Assembly: GCA_029844215.1 (NCBI GenBank)
Contig: CM056728.1
Location: 5,606,001 to 5,670,000, forward strand
Direction: 5' to 3'
DNA: 64,000 nucleotides
From: Przewalskia tangutica
Lineage: Eukaryota; Streptophyta; Magnoliopsida; Solanales; Solanaceae
The translations under genes were made by a program, and so were the position numbers. Of the stretch, positions 35,080 to 47,176 are shown piece by piece. The notes under the pieces are model-generated. The model had not been told where the DNA came from. It saw only the letters and a program-made list of their open reading frames with translations, and searched no databases. Position 1 is the stretch's first letter. Each line of letters starts with the position of its first letter.

Positions 35080-35805
35080 TCAAAGGTCATTTCCTTTTAT
35101 CTTGAGTTTTAAGTAACTCATAAACTCATTCCACGAGGGAAGTAACTTCTCAATTAGTGATGCAACCAAAAACTGCTCATTTGGTTTCATACCTTCCAAA
35201 TCCAAGTGATGTAGAATCATTTGAAATTCCTGGACTTGGGACATCACATTTTTGCTATCCACCATTTGAAATTTCAGGAATTTTCGAACGATAAATTTCT
35301 TCGTACCAGCATCTTGTGTGTTGTACTTCTTCTGCACTTTTTCCTATAACACTTTGACGGTGCCTATGGTGCAATACACCGTGTAGAGTGGGTCTGACAG
35401 ACAGTTCAAAATATAGTTCTTACACATGAAATCAATGTGACTCCATGCATCAAGAATCATCTTCATGTCATTAATGACATGGATACCTTGGCCCCTTCAA
35501 CCGTTTCATTAGGCTGAGGGTTCACTTCATCTCCAACTTGTGGAAGATCTTCTATTAGGAAACGAGTCATTCCCATAACAGTCAGATAAAATCATAAAAC
35601 ATCTTATGCTGTCATCTCTTGAAGTTGAAGCCCATGAATTTTTCTGAGCGTTCATGGTGGAATCCAGAGGGTGGAGGAACTGTAATGTTCCCTTGAGCAG
35701 CAGGAGAGGCTCTAAGTGTGACTTGAGCAGCAGTGAGGAAGGCAAATGAGTTGCCTTAAGTAGCAGCAACAACAGAATCAGAAGAAAGTTGTTCTTTTCC
35801 AGTCA
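35080..35805 (-). pseudogene. copia gag region, decayed
   Basis: Starts near 35805 (MTGKEQLSSD) and continues in pieces. The middle is frameshifted. The part at 35337-35080 reads MQKKYNTQDAGTKKFIVRKF, then VMSQVQEFQMILHHLDLEGM and ASLIEKLLPSWNEFMSYLK, the usual UBN2-type gag of copia elements (capsid-like protein). Stops separate the pieces. Confidence 0.75.
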
Positions 35806-36579
35806 TATTTATAAGAACTTACAACAATTTTGTCTTAAAATTGTGGGTACAATAATTGTACGAAACGGGAAGTAAGTAAATATTACAATTGCTAGAAAGG
35901 ATAAACTACTAAAGATTACAACAAACTGGAAATAAGAACGATTACAAACAAACTAGAAATAAGAACAATGACTAACTCCGTGTTATTCGCTGAGTCGAGT
36001 GATGACACTCTATTTTTAAGACAAGATTGCCCCGTATATATCCTTTTACATTATGGGCAATAGTCTCCCAAGATAAAATAAAAACTTAACAAATGAGCAA
36101 ATGAAACTCAAGTGTTACTCTTGAAGAACTTTGAATATGAAATGTTGCTAGAGAGGAAGAAGAAAATTTTCAGAAAATTTATAAGTGTCAACAATTGAGC
36201 CAAATGCCTCAATGTATAGTGTAAGGAAGATGACCTCTCAACTAATAATGACTTTCAATAGCCATGTAATGTCACTTATTGAGGGATTACAATCAGAATA
36301 ATGGATGAATTCAAGTGCCAAGTAATGGAGATTCAATGCTCCAAAACCAGCCCAAGCGTCAGAAATTTTAATATTCTCGTCAGACTTTCTTCCTCGGATG
36401 CGCCGAGGCGCTGCAGAATTAGCGTCGCGGCCCTTCGCGGCTCCGCAGCGATTTCCGACTCGTTTCATCTTCACTTTGTGCACTTCTTCCTTCATTTATC
36501 AACGTGAAATACTTGTCATTTGGCCAATAACCATCCATCATTTTATGTCTCAAATGCTTCACTTACGTAATACCACTTC

Positions 36580-37866
36580 TGTCACGACCCGACTCGACGG
36601 GCCGCGACTAAACGTCCTAATTGAACATCATTACTAACCTGTCACTCTTAATCCAATTAATACCGAGATCTATAAAAATTTCGGCAGCACAACGTTGCTT
36701 TTATAACATGTCCCCAAATAGGCGAGCCGAAAAGGCTGCCTTACACAGCTAATCAATAAACAAAACGGGCTTGCCGACTAGGCTGCCACCAAATAACAAC
36801 AGGAATAATCGGAAACATCCCAACACAGGGTATAACAACATCAAAACCCAAAACAAGGTACAAACGTCCAACCCACAATCGCCATGCACTCTAAGAGTAC
36901 AATCTCGATATACGACGATGTAACCCCGTCGTGCCCAAAATATGCATAAGTCCGAAAGATAAATGTCGTGCAAAATAGCCGCTCGGAACAAAGGAGCTCT
37001 CCAATCTTGTCTGAGACGTCTTAAAGCGAAGGTCACCTATTCAACACTGGACTGCGGGCGTGAATCTGACCCGGGAAAAGTCGATGCGAAATAATGTACT
37101 GAGTATGAAAGCATGAAATACTGTAATCAAGATCATAACAGTGTCCTGTAAGGTAGAGAGTCAAATGTATCATAAAAGAATGAGAGTCATACTCGTACTC
37201 ATGCATGCTTATTCATAAAATCATCAGATATAAATGAATGAATAAATTGTCCAACCAGGTGAGGACGCGGTGGAATATCTTGTCATAGGTATTCAGATCG
37301 CATCACGGATGTCTGTCCGTGGAATCATCATATAAATATACATAAATTGCGACCTACAGGAGGGACGCGGTGAATCATCTGAAATTGCATGAATCACTTA
37401 CCGACGCGGTGAAGTAGAGAAATGACTCTTAGCACGAGTAGATATCATGAGCAACTGTATGCAATTTAAATCATTTCTTTGACTCTCATTAAAATCATTA
37501 AATGTCTCCTTACTAGAAAATCACATGTACTTCTCATAACTCATGTCATTAGGAATTTAGACTGTGTAGATATCATGTACGTCCGCCGTACATTCACTAT
37601 ATACAAAACTCATGCCAAATGAAAAGGATAAGAATTCATATAATCATGCCAAAAGAAAGAAGGATAGACTCACATACCTTATAGTCGAGCTAACCAACTC
37701 ACTACTAGAATATGCCTCGTCTAATACTCCAACCTATAATAATAATATTAGGCCTGTCAACTCTATGATTCCTAACGTAAGTTAAATTGAATGACGACTT
37801 CCTATTCTACAGAAATTTGGGCAGCACTTCCCCTGTTTATGTGCGTATCCACAATTTATCAACAAG
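36580..37866. mobile_element. gypsy-type LTR (TGTCACGACCCG), left part
   Basis: Begins TGTCACGACCCGACTCGACG at 36580 and contains aatgtactgagtatgaaagc and several gcggtgaa phrases, a pattern common to long gypsy LTRs in Solanaceae. It is interrupted by the gypsy element at 37872 and seems to continue after 44657. No coding domain is seen. Confidence 0.5.
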
Positions 37867-37871
37867 CAAAC

Positions 37872-39085
37872 TGATGCGCGATTTATGCACACACTAACGC
37901 AAGTGCACGTGTCGTGACAAATAATATAGTCTAGAAGACCGATTTATCGTCCTCAGGGATTAGTGTTCAATTCTCAAACTCTATTCTATGGTATCTATTT
38001 GGTAACCGATGATTGATGAATTGTTTATAACTATACTTATGAATGCTAATTAATTTACTTTGTTTTACTCAGATATGGTGGAATTAGGGCTTCCAAATCT
38101 CCTCAACTATCCGCTCATCTTACTTGTTAATGCAATTAATTATGGTTCTTCTTCTATTTTGAGAAAGCAGGTTAACTAAGCCATTTTATATTCCTGTTAA
38201 GGTAATATAAACACTCAACCCCAATATAGAACCCTTCTACCTTTCGGTGATAAGATTGACTATAAAGGAGGATTAAGAGCAATAACCTATTAAGCTACAC
38301 AAGTATCGAGTACTTTCATTCACGATTTAACCTATGTTTATTCAACTATAGCATATTCACAATCTCCCCTTTCGGCTTTCGATTAGAAATCATATAGATT
38401 ATGATAATTAGTGATCAATTAATTACCAAACATTCAAGACAAATATTGAATAGATCTCAACAATGATAAGAAGAAACCAAAACATGCATTAATTCATAAG
38501 AATGAGTTTCAAGTGATTTGATATGGAAAGCCCTAAATTAAGTTAGTTCCTAGTCATAGACATGTCAAGAACTAAACTAATATCCAACATAAACTATAAA
38601 GAAATAAAACAAAGAAACAAGAAATTACACAAAAGTAGTCTCCAATCTTGATCTCCAAAGTTGTGATGAAGTGGCAAGGGCTTGAACCCTTAATTCTGAC
38701 CTAAAAACTGCTTTTTATATCCTCCAAGTCGTTCTCAACCTTTTTCTTTTAGGCCTTGGCCCATTCTCATTCGAATTTGGCAGAATTCTTCAATCGGCGC
38801 CGTGACGCTAAACTCCCGCAGCTTCTCAGATTTTGGGCGCCGTGGCGCTCGACTGGCCGAGGGCCGCGGCGCCGCCTGCTTTCTTGCCCTGCCAACTTTC
38901 TCGCTTTTTGAGCTCTGGAACCTCTTTTTCTGCCTTCTTTTTGCTCCTTTTCGCCAATGAGCCACTTTAAACCATTATGACTCAAAAGAAAGAAAATCTA
39001 TCCTAAAACGACACGTATTTGTACAAAAATGGGCAAAAGACTAACTAAAAATGACTCAAAAGGTGTATATAAAATACACCGATCA
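37872..39085 (-). repeat. 3' LTR of gypsy element
   Basis: A 1214-bp TG...CA repeat; on the minus strand it starts TGATCGGTGTATTTTATATA and ends GCGCATCA. It has a TATA box at 38713-38720 (atataaaaag on the minus strand) with a CG-rich block at 38790-38880 upstream of it in U3. Confidence 0.9.
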
Positions 39086-40871
39086 AACACCCCCAAACTT
39101 AACCTTTGCTCGCCCTCGAGCAAAGATCAAAATAAAGAAATAAAGACACGAGAAGAAAAAGAAAATAGACTGACTCAAAGACACTGATCACTTTGCTGCA
39201 CAATTGTCACTTAGAAAAGCATGAAGGTTAGCAGAATAATATGCAAGAACATATAGCATGAATTTTTAGCATTCTAAACACATCAAGTTAGATATTTCGC
39301 AAATTCACTTTAATCATGCTCAATGGAAGTAAGAATACCTAACTATGCATGTCAATTTCAAAATCCTATGGCATGTTTACTTGCTATTCTCCACTAATCA
39401 TGGATACACATGTAAGAGATCTTCAGGGCTTTTCAGGGTTGTAATGTAGGCTTAGGCATGGGTAGATAAAAATAGGCATTTAGGCTCAATTTATGTACCA
39501 TAAGCTCTTTGCTTTAAATTCTTCCATTTTCTTGTGATTCTCTTTTTCACTTCATACCTATCTTTCCCTTCTTTTGTTTTGAGAGAATGAAGTGTATTAT
39601 GAATAGCAGGCACCCCCAAACTTAGGATTTTGCCTATTTATTATTACTTTTTCATTGGGGTGCATCCAAATTGTTCACTCTTTTTGTCTTTTTTTTAACA
39701 CTTTATATTCCAATCACCTCAATTTGTTTTCCACTTATGGCACAAGTGTGGAATTATAGGGTGTCAAAGAAAATTCTTATTTTTAGGCTCAAAGGGGCTG
39801 ACTAGGGGTATAATTTGAATGTCAGGGATAGACAAAGAATGGTAAAAAAGGGCTAACAAAGAAATGCCTGAATCATCTCCCTAATATGCATATCCTAATT
39901 ATTTCGCCTCAAAATAGGTTTAATCATTAACAATGCACAAATCAAGCAAGATACCCCAAATAGACAGATTTCATGAGTTTTTGGCATATCTAACCTAAGT
40001 GTTTAGATGGTTGCTTCTAATTCCATTACATTATTCAACTTTACTTCACTAGACGATTCCAGTAACTACAGCATGCATGGTCTTTTTAAAAAAAAATCTG
40101 ACTCAAGAATACTAAAACAATACACAAAACAATTCAAAAAGACTCAAAAATAATAAGACACCCCTCCAAACTTAAATCACACATTGTCCCCAATGTGTGC
40201 AAGACTCAAAAAAAAAAAAATAGGACAACTTACAGACTTGGTTTAAAGTGGCGGCGGTGGCTAATGCATGGCAGATAACGTCAGGAATCCCGTCAGAGTG
40301 GAAGGGTTTTGGATTTTTGATTTGGAGAAAGGGAAATCGGATTAGGGCTCCTTTTAAAACTCATATTTTTCGTCGCGGCGCCGCGGCCCTGCAATTGGCG
40401 TCGTGGCGCCCAAACTTCTGCAATCCTCTGAACTTCCAGCACTGTGGCGCTCTGATTTGGTGCCGCGGCGCTCAAACTTCAGAGCTCTTCTGGACTTTTG
40501 GCGCCGCCCTGCCGGGCGCGCGGTCTGAACTTTTCTGCGCCTTCCGCGCCACGCGGCCCTCTGCTGGGCGCCGTGGCGCTGAACCAATTTTTTTTCTTTT
40601 CCTTTGTTCTCTCCGTTTTCGTCCTCCAAATTTTTGGCCCTGTACCTGTCATCACAACATGCAAACGATACCTTCCGTGAGACTGTTCTAATTAAAACTA
40701 ATTGCAAAAACTAACATAAAATAAAATAACATTGGGTTGCCTCCCACGTAGCGCTGTCTTTAACGTCTTTTAGCCGGATGCAAGTTCTTTACTCAAGAGG
40801 CATGAGGTAGATTAACCCCACAGCCTATCCATTTCATCAACATTTTTCGCTTCCTCCTTCTGTTTTTCTTT
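39086..40871. other. gypsy 3' internal region without pol
   Basis: This is where pol would be expected. It instead holds AT-rich non-coding sequence and, at 40371-40582, a CG-rich cluster of motifs like gcgccgcggcgct spaced roughly 30-60 bases. Open frames on both strands over that cluster are composition artefacts. Confidence 0.6.
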
Positions 40872-41749
40872 TTATCTTTTTTTTTCAAGCGGAGGTTTAG
40901 CATTGCTTACCTGTTTTGGTGGACTTATTTCCCTTGCTTTAGCTTGTGTTGGCTCCACCGATGTGCTGACAGTGCTAACTGCAAAACACTTGCTCATGAC
41001 TGGGGGTTCAATGATGTGATTGAACACCTTGAACACCATCTCTTCATTCTCCACTCTAAGTGTCAGCTCACTCTTCTCCACATCAATCAGGGCTCTCCCG
41101 GTTGTCAAGAATGGTCTTCCCAATATGATGGGGATCTCATCATCTTCCTCCATATCAAGGATGAGGAAGTCCGCAGGAAAGAAAAAAATTTCCACCTTAA
41201 CTAAGACATCTTCAATCATTTCCCTGGATGCACCACTGTCCTATCTGCTAACTGCAAGCTCACAGTGGTTGGTTTGGCCTCACCTAACCCCAACCTCTTA
41301 ATAACATACAAGGGCATAAGATTTATGCTAGCCCCCAAATCACAAAGGGCCCTATTACATGTCACTCTGCCAACTGTGCAAGGCAATGTGAAGCTCCCTG
41401 GATCCTTGAGTTTGGGGGGCAATTTCTTCTGCAGAATGGCACTGCACTCCTCTGTCAGTGTCACCGTCTCATACTCCGCCAACTTCTTCTTCTTCCCAAG
41501 AATTTCCTTCATGAATTTAAAATAAGTCGGCATTTGCTCTAATGCCTCAATGAACGGAATGTTAATGTGTAGCTTTCTGAATACCTCCAAGAACTTGGAG
41601 AATTGCTTATCAACCACTTTTCTTTGCAACCTCTGCGGGTAAGGAATCCTCTTAGTGTATTCCCTCACTGGGACTGTTGGAACTTTCTCTAACATAGGGC
41701 GGTCTTCAGTAATTCTCTCCCTCTCTGCATCTACTCTCTGTTCAACCAC
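40872..41749 (-). pseudogene. gypsy protease region
   Basis: Two overlapping frames. 41749-41216 has PYPQRLQRKVVDKQFSKFLE, IPFIEALEQMPTYFKFMKEI and the retropepsin motif CDLGASINLMPLYVIKRLGL. 41219-40872 continues with FLILDMEEDDEIPIILGRPF and LIDVEKSELTLRV. In full elements of this lineage RT follows at once. Here the frame ends in a short Lys-rich tail at 40872 and no RT is found. Confidence 0.8.
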
Positions 41750-41809
41750 AGGCTGGGGTGTAAGTTGTTCTAACTGTTTTCCATTCCTCAGCTACACCGC
41801 TTGACACTG

Positions 41810-43256
41810 TTATCTGGGGTTCATCTCTGTATTGCTAGGCAAAGTGCCCTGTGGCCTGTTGTTTGCCATCTTCGCTAGTTGTCCCACCTGTGTCTCCAAA
41901 TTCCTGATAGAGGATCTAGTCTCTACCATGAACTGGGTCTGTGAGTTGGTGAGTGTCAACAGGGCTGCTCTCAACTCATATGGCTTCTTGTTGAAAGGTG
42001 TGCACCAATTGTTGTGAAGATGAGGCCTGAGTGAATGGTTCTTGATTTTGGTATTGGCCTCGAAATTGGTTCTCACGCCATTGATCACCCTCCATGAAAA
42101 GTTAGGGTGATTCCTCCACCTGGATTGTAGGTATTTGAATAGGGGTTGTTCTCGGGGCCTTTGATAATTCCTCACCGCTGACATTCTGCTTGCTCGATCG
42201 AGATGTTGTTGGGATCTGCTGATGGGCACCTATCAAAGGTATGTGGACCTCCACACATCTCACAACTCAATGGCATTTGAACTGCATTCACTGACACTGT
42301 GTTTTGTTGCAGTTGCTTGGTCAAGAGAGCAACTTGTGCATTTAGTGCAGTGATGACATCAATCTCATGAACTCCCATTGCTCTTCTTCCACTCACCCCT
42401 CTGTCCTCTGTTACATGATTATTGGTGGCCATGTCTTTCAATAAATCATGGGCTTCGTGTGCTGTCTTTCTCATGAAAGTTCCACATGCGGTTGCGTCAA
42501 TGATAGTTCTGGTGGTCTCGCTTAACCCATTGTAGAAAATATGGACCAAATTCCACAACTCAATGCTATGATGTGGACATTTCCTTTGCAAATCTTTAAA
42601 TCTCTCCCAAGCCTCATAGAGTGACTCTCCATCAGCTTGATAAAAATTGTTCAACACCCCTCTCACCTTCGCGACTTTTGATGGTGGAAAGAACTTAGCT
42701 AAAAACTTTTATGCCAACTCCTGCCATGTGAATATAGAATCCGTGGGCAGAGAATTCAACCAAACTTTCGCTCTATCCCTGAGTGAGAAGGGAAAGAGCC
42801 TCAATCGGATGGCGGCGTCAGTAACACCATTATACTTGAAAGTTGCACACAACTCCAAGAAGTTCGCTATGTGCATGTGAGGATCTTCCGATGGCAACCC
42901 TCCGAATTGAACAGTATTCTGCACCATACTCAGGATCGCAGGCTTGATTTCGAAATTATTTGCTCTTATCGGGAGCTCGATGCAAGTTTGTGCTTCATTC
43001 ACCTTGGCAAGACATAATCTCCCAAGCTTCTCTCACTGACTGACCTCTCTTCCCCATCCATTGGCAATCTTCGGGGAATCATTTGGTTAGGTTGATGATC
43101 ACCTAACCCTTCGTTCATCTCATTGTTGTTCTGCAAGCCCCCCATTGCTATTAAAGCCAAAATTCGTTGGTTTCTCCTGTTCTGTTTGCAAGTCTTTTCA
43201 ATCTCCGGGTTGAAGGAAACAAGTGTATCTGCTCCTCTTCTCCTTCGCATAAACAA
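41810..43256 (-). pseudogene. gypsy gag with zinc knuckle, frameshifted
   Basis: Gag of the Athila/Tat-like element. The N-terminal part (43256-42999) ends at a stop. The capsid part (43002-42709) reads in another frame: ANNFEIKPAILSMVQNTVQF and LRLFPFSLRDRAKVWLNSLP. After an in-frame stop it continues at 42666 as LNNFYQADGESLYEAWERFK, followed by the CX2CX3HX4C knuckle CEMCGGPHTFDRC. A further frame (42229-41810) holds the C-terminal gag with SIRNLETQVGQLAKM. At least one frameshift and one stop break it. Confidence 0.8.
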
Positions 43257-43406
43257 GATGTCTGCAACAGATCAAAATCAACAAACGGATCACGGCGCAC
43301 GAATTTCACGAATAAAAGAGAAAATATAGTAATAAGAAAAAATAAAACAAAAATAAAAAATCAAATTAGAAATTAAGAATAGATAAAATGATATTGAACT
43401 ACGCCA

Positions 43407-43425
43407 ATCCCCGGCAACGGCGCCA
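43407..43425 (-). other. primer binding site, tRNA-Asp
   Basis: The minus strand reads TGGCGCCGTTGCCGGGGAT, complementary to the 3' end of plant tRNA-Asp with CCA. It lies six bases from the inner edge of the 5' LTR. Confidence 0.85.
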
Positions 43426-43431
43426 AAAACT

Positions 43432-44652
43432 TGATGCGCGATTTATGCACACACTAACGCAAGTGCACGTGTCGTGACAAGTAATATAGTCTAGAAGACC
43501 GAGTTATCGTCCTCAGGGATTAGTGTTCAATTCTCAAACTCTATTCTATGGTATCTATTTGGTAACCGATGATTGATGAATTGTTTATAACTATACTTAT
43601 GAATGCTAACTAATTTACTTTGTTTTACTCAGATATGGTGGAATTAGGGCTTCCAAATCTCCTCAACTATCCGCTCATCTTACTTGTTAATGCAATTAAT
43701 TATGGTTCTTCTTCTATTTTGAGAAAACAGGTTAACTAAGTCGTTTTATATTTCTGATAAGGTAATATAAACACTCAACCCCAATATAGAACCCTTCTAC
43801 CTTTCGGTGATAAGATTGACTATAAAGGAGGATTAAGAGCAATAACCTATTAAGTTACACAAGTATCGGGGTACTTTCGTCCACGATTTAACCTATGTTT
43901 ATTCAACTATAGCATATTCACAATCTCCCCTTTCGGCTTTCGATTAGAAATCATATAGATTATGATAATTAGTGATCAATTAATTACCAAACATTCAAGA
44001 CAAATATTGAATAAATCTCAACAATGATAAGAAGAAACCAAAACATGCATTAATTCATAAGAATGAGTTTCAAGTGTTTTGATATGGAAAACCCTAAATT
44101 AAGTTAGTTCCTAGTCATAGACATGCCAAGAACTAAACTAATATCCAACATAAACTATAAAAAAATAAAACAAAGAAACAAGAAATTACACAAAAGTAGT
44201 CTCCAATCTTGATCTCCAAAGTTGTGATGAAGTGGCAAGGGTTGGAACCCTTAATTCTGACCTAAAAACTGCTTTTTATAGCCTCCAAGTCGTTCTCAAC
44301 CTTTTTCTTTTAGGCCTTGGCCCATTCCCATTCGAATTTGGCAGAATTCCTCGCCTCAGAATCAGCCATGCGCCAAACTCCCGCAGTCAGATTTTGGGCG
44401 CCGTGGCGCTCGACTGCTGGCCGGAGGCCATGCGCCGCCTGCTTTTTGTCCGATTCGTCAACTTTCTCGCTTTTTTGAGCTCTGGAACCTCTGTTTCTGC
44501 CTTCGTTTTGCTCCTTTTCGCCAATGAGCCACTTTAAACCATTATGTCTCAAAAGAAAGAAAATATATCCTAAGACGACACATATTTGTACAAAATTGGG
44601 CAAAATACTAACTAAAAATGACTCAAAAAGTGTATATAAAATACACCGATCA
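43432..44652 (-). repeat. 5' LTR of gypsy element
   Basis: A 1221-bp repeat matching the 3' LTR along its whole length. The CG-rich block (44340-44445) is more decayed than in the 3' copy (gccatgcgcc for gccgcggcgcc). TATA box at 44272-44280. The primer binding site follows at 43425. Confidence 0.9.
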
Positions 44653-44657
44653 GAAAC

Positions 44658-45737
44658 AACACCAATAACCAAACATCATTCCAAGATATAATCAAATTAA
44701 GCCCAATATACTTCATATACACTATCATACAACCTCCCTTCTCTTTATATTTATGAAAGACAATACTTCAACAATCAAGGTGACTATCACACTTATTTAT
44801 CATGTTTATTCAATCCTTAGTCATGTTAAAATAGTTCATGGAAGCAATCCAATCTTCTAGCAACATTGAAAATTCAAGAATGGGAAATTACACTCTTCTA
44901 CACTTTAATTCTTCCCAGACGCATATAGGTAATTACCACAATACGTATGCATGTTTATAACTTAATTCCAACATTATAATCTTAACAAAACAGCCCCTAA
45001 TACAACACAACCACGTTCAATAATTCCAACAACCTTTCGGCCAACACCTTATTCAATTCCAACACTTTTTCTTAATCCTTAGAATCCAATTTCATATGTC
45101 AAGACTGCCCACTGCTGCCGCGAGGTTAGCCCAGAAATTCAAGGTTTTTGGATGAAATTTTGGCAAGAAAAATGTGCATAGATGAGGGGTTATCATAGTA
45201 GGACACTTGCATGTTGATTTAGAGTTAAAGAAGTGTGAAATTGGAGGCAAAATTGGCCCAAAAACAGTGACTGGAATCGGGACTGCTGGGCAGAATGTTA
45301 TTCAACTTTGGAGGGGTATATCTCCTCGTATATTAGGGGTTTTTGGATGTTTCAAAAGCCTAAAATGAAGTTCGTCGAGTCTAGTTTCCAAAGCAACAAA
45401 CCACTCGTCGATAGGACACCAGAGTAGATAGTTATAGACGTTACAAGTTCAGCCGACGAAGCAGTGACGTTTTTGGGACTGTTTTGGGACCGATTTAAGG
45501 TATGAAATTCTTCTTTTTATGGAGTATTTGGAAGATTAAGTGATGTTGTAATTAAGGGATTAACTCTTGATAAAGAATTAAAGAACTTGGAATTTGAGAT
45601 TGCATGTGAATATTCTGGGGTGTTAATGCCGATTGTGGATTGTTTTGTATATATGGGTTTGATTATTGTTGTTGTTAACATTATCACTAATTGCATGTTG
45701 GGAATTGAAAAGAAATCTTGAGGTTAAGTTGTAATTG
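44658..45737. mobile_element. gypsy-type LTR, right part
   Basis: Probable continuation of the LTR interrupted at 37871. Phrases such as gaggggtatatctcctcgtat, tagtttccaaagcaac and gacgtttttgggactgttttg are typical of long Solanaceae gypsy LTRs. No coding region is present, and the right edge is not defined. Confidence 0.4.
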
Positions 45738-45956
45738 ACATTACGAGTGTACGTATGTGAAAATGATATTTCCGACGTGTGAGACCTCAATTGTTCGAGT
45801 CATAAATAATTGGATAAACTTAATTCCACATTAGTAAATTTTCAATAATTAATTCACTAATTAAAAAAAGCAACCCAATACACAAAGCTTCTCACATTAG
45901 CAAGGTTCGGGAAAAAGCTACGCTTCAAAAAATGTGACGTAGACAATCCACTTTTA
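45738..45956 (-). repeat. LTR edge plus flank, copy E
   Basis: Matches 46963-47172 in the same orientation over about 215 bp. The first part (to about 45847) is the U3 start of the copia-linked LTR family (tttccgacgtgtgag, tgttcgagtcataaata). The second part (45848-45956) is non-LTR flank (caacccaatacacaaagctt, aaaaaatgtgacgtagacaa). Confidence 0.75.
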
Positions 45957-46613
45957 ATATTAGTGACTCTTTTTTGACTCAACCCCGCAAATTTATAAAT
46001 TACACAAATAATTTTACCTGTACTCCAATAATTTCCTTTATATTATATTTTATTTACGATAATTACGAAAGTAAAGGCAATGGATGAGTGGACATCCAGA
46101 GCCATTGATAAGATCAGATTATAACCCAACAACATGGAAAAGTCCAGCTCATATAATTAGCAAGTGTCAACAGATCATTTATCATAGTAAGTGAAGACAA
46201 AAGCCACCCATTCCCCACCACCTTTAATTTGCCATATTAATACTCGACTCTTTTTAGCCCAAACACATCCTTTCTTTATTTCATTCAATTTTATTTCCAT
46301 GTATCTTATTTTACTCACCAGATAGCTAGCGAAAATTTAGTGCATCGAGTTGTCCTTATTTTATAACTAGTACTAGTATATACAATGTAATTTTCTCACA
46401 AAAAAAAGTTCGGATGGACATACCCTTTTGTACCTAGCTTGACCGTGAATTTCGTACTTAGTCAAATATTATTATATAAAATGAGAGAGAGGGTAACAAT
46501 CTAAGCTCTACCAAGTCCAAGCTAGTTGCTAGTTATTTGCTTCTCTCCATCTTATTATATATTTTAACTTTCACTTTTCTCTCAAAAACAACAAAAATAG
46601 TAGAGGAAGAAGA
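45957..46613 (+). promoter_or_regulatory. putative Aux/IAA promoter and leader
   Basis: AT-rich non-repeat sequence directly before the Aux/IAA ATG. It has a CT-rich stretch (cttctctccatcttatta), a TATATATTTTAAC phrase at 46555-46567 and an A/G-rich leader. A core auxin-response element (TGTCTC or its complement GAGACA) is not clear here. Assignment as promoter is inferred from position only. Confidence 0.45.
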
Positions 46614-46715
46614 AATGCTTAATAATTTGGGTTTTGAGGAGACAGAGCTAAGGCTAGGGTTACCTGGAAGAAGAAAAAGTCATGATGATACTTGTAATGC
46701 TAATGGGAAATTTTA
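46614..46715 (+). pseudogene. Aux/IAA first exon fragment
   Basis: Aux/IAA proteins are nuclear auxin-response repressors. The ATG at 46614 opens MLNNLGFEETELRLGLPGRR followed by KSHDDTCNANGKF and a stop. ETELRLGLPG is the conserved domain I (the EAR-type LxLxL motif) and its position near the N terminus is right for the family. The sequence changes to LTR at about 46707, with about nine bases (gaaatttta) shared by both sides. Domains II-IV are absent. Upstream, 45957-46613 looks like the native promoter and 5' untranslated region (paagaaga-rich leader aaaatagtagaggaagaagaa). Confidence 0.8.
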
Positions 46716-47172
46716 ATCGTCTCGTCAGGCTTTCTGTCTCGGATGCGCCACGGCTCCTACGGGGCTGCACCGTGGCACTTCACAGCTCTGCAGTAATTTC
46801 CGACTCGTTTCATCTTATACTTCGCACACTTATTTCTTCATTTATCAACGTGTAATACTTGTCATTTGGTCAATAACCATCCATCATTCTATGTCTCAAA
46901 CGCTTTACTTACGTACCAATATCTCTTTCACTAATGAAATTTACGATACTTGGCACTACGTGTGCACGTGTGTTAAAATGACATTTCCGACGTGCGAGTC
47001 CCCAATTGTTCGAGTCATAAATAATGGGATAAACTTAATTCCACATTAATAAATTTTCAACAATTAATTCATTAATTAAAAAAAGTAACCCAATACACAA
47101 AGCTTCTCACATTAGCAAGGTCCGGAAAAAAGCTACACTTCAAAAAATGTGACGTAGACAATCCACTTTTAA
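46707..47172 (-). repeat. LTR edge plus flank, copy D
   Basis: Copia-linked LTR U3 (46707-47062) with its CG-rich block at 46738-46800, followed by the same 110-bp flank that adjoins copy E. It matches the 5' LTR of the copia element (36365-36565) from gaaattttaat through cttacgta. It joins the Aux/IAA exon on its left and the tandem array on its right. Confidence 0.75.
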
Positions 47173-47176
47173 TATA

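Larger units (their letters stand above)
32989..36565 (-). mobile_element. Copia retrotransposon, truncated within RT
   Basis: Reads on the minus strand in the order 5' LTR (36565 to about 35990, U3 truncated), gag, zinc knuckle, protease, integrase, linker and first part of reverse transcriptase. The RT reading stops at 32989 directly against another LTR. The 3' half (RT palm, RNase H, 3' LTR) is absent. The LTR belongs to the same family as copies A and B. Several stops and frameshifts are present, so it is inactive. Confidence 0.85.
37872..44652 (-). mobile_element. Athila/Tat-like gypsy element, gag-protease only
   Basis: A two-LTR element read on the minus strand. The 5' LTR is 43432-44652 and the 3' LTR 37872-39085. 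A primer binding site for tRNA-Asp lies at 43407-43425, and a polypurine tract (AGTTTGGGGGTGT on the minus strand) directly precedes the 3' LTR. Flanking bases caaac and gaaac resemble a 5-bp target duplication with one change. The interior encodes gag and a protease whose active site reads DLGASINLMP, typical of Athila/Tat-type elements. It has no reverse transcriptase, RNase H or integrase, so it would depend on a relative. The LTRs differ by scattered substitutions and small indels. Confidence 0.9.

Noticed and set aside
34357..35105. Plus-strand frames of 109 and 190 codons
   Set aside because: Shadows of the copia zinc knuckle/protease frame on the minus strand, whose motifs are unmistakable.
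40248..40707. Open frames of 60-147 codons on both strands in the CG-rich cluster
   Set aside because: Stops are rare because of local GC content; all frames are open on both strands and no domain is present.
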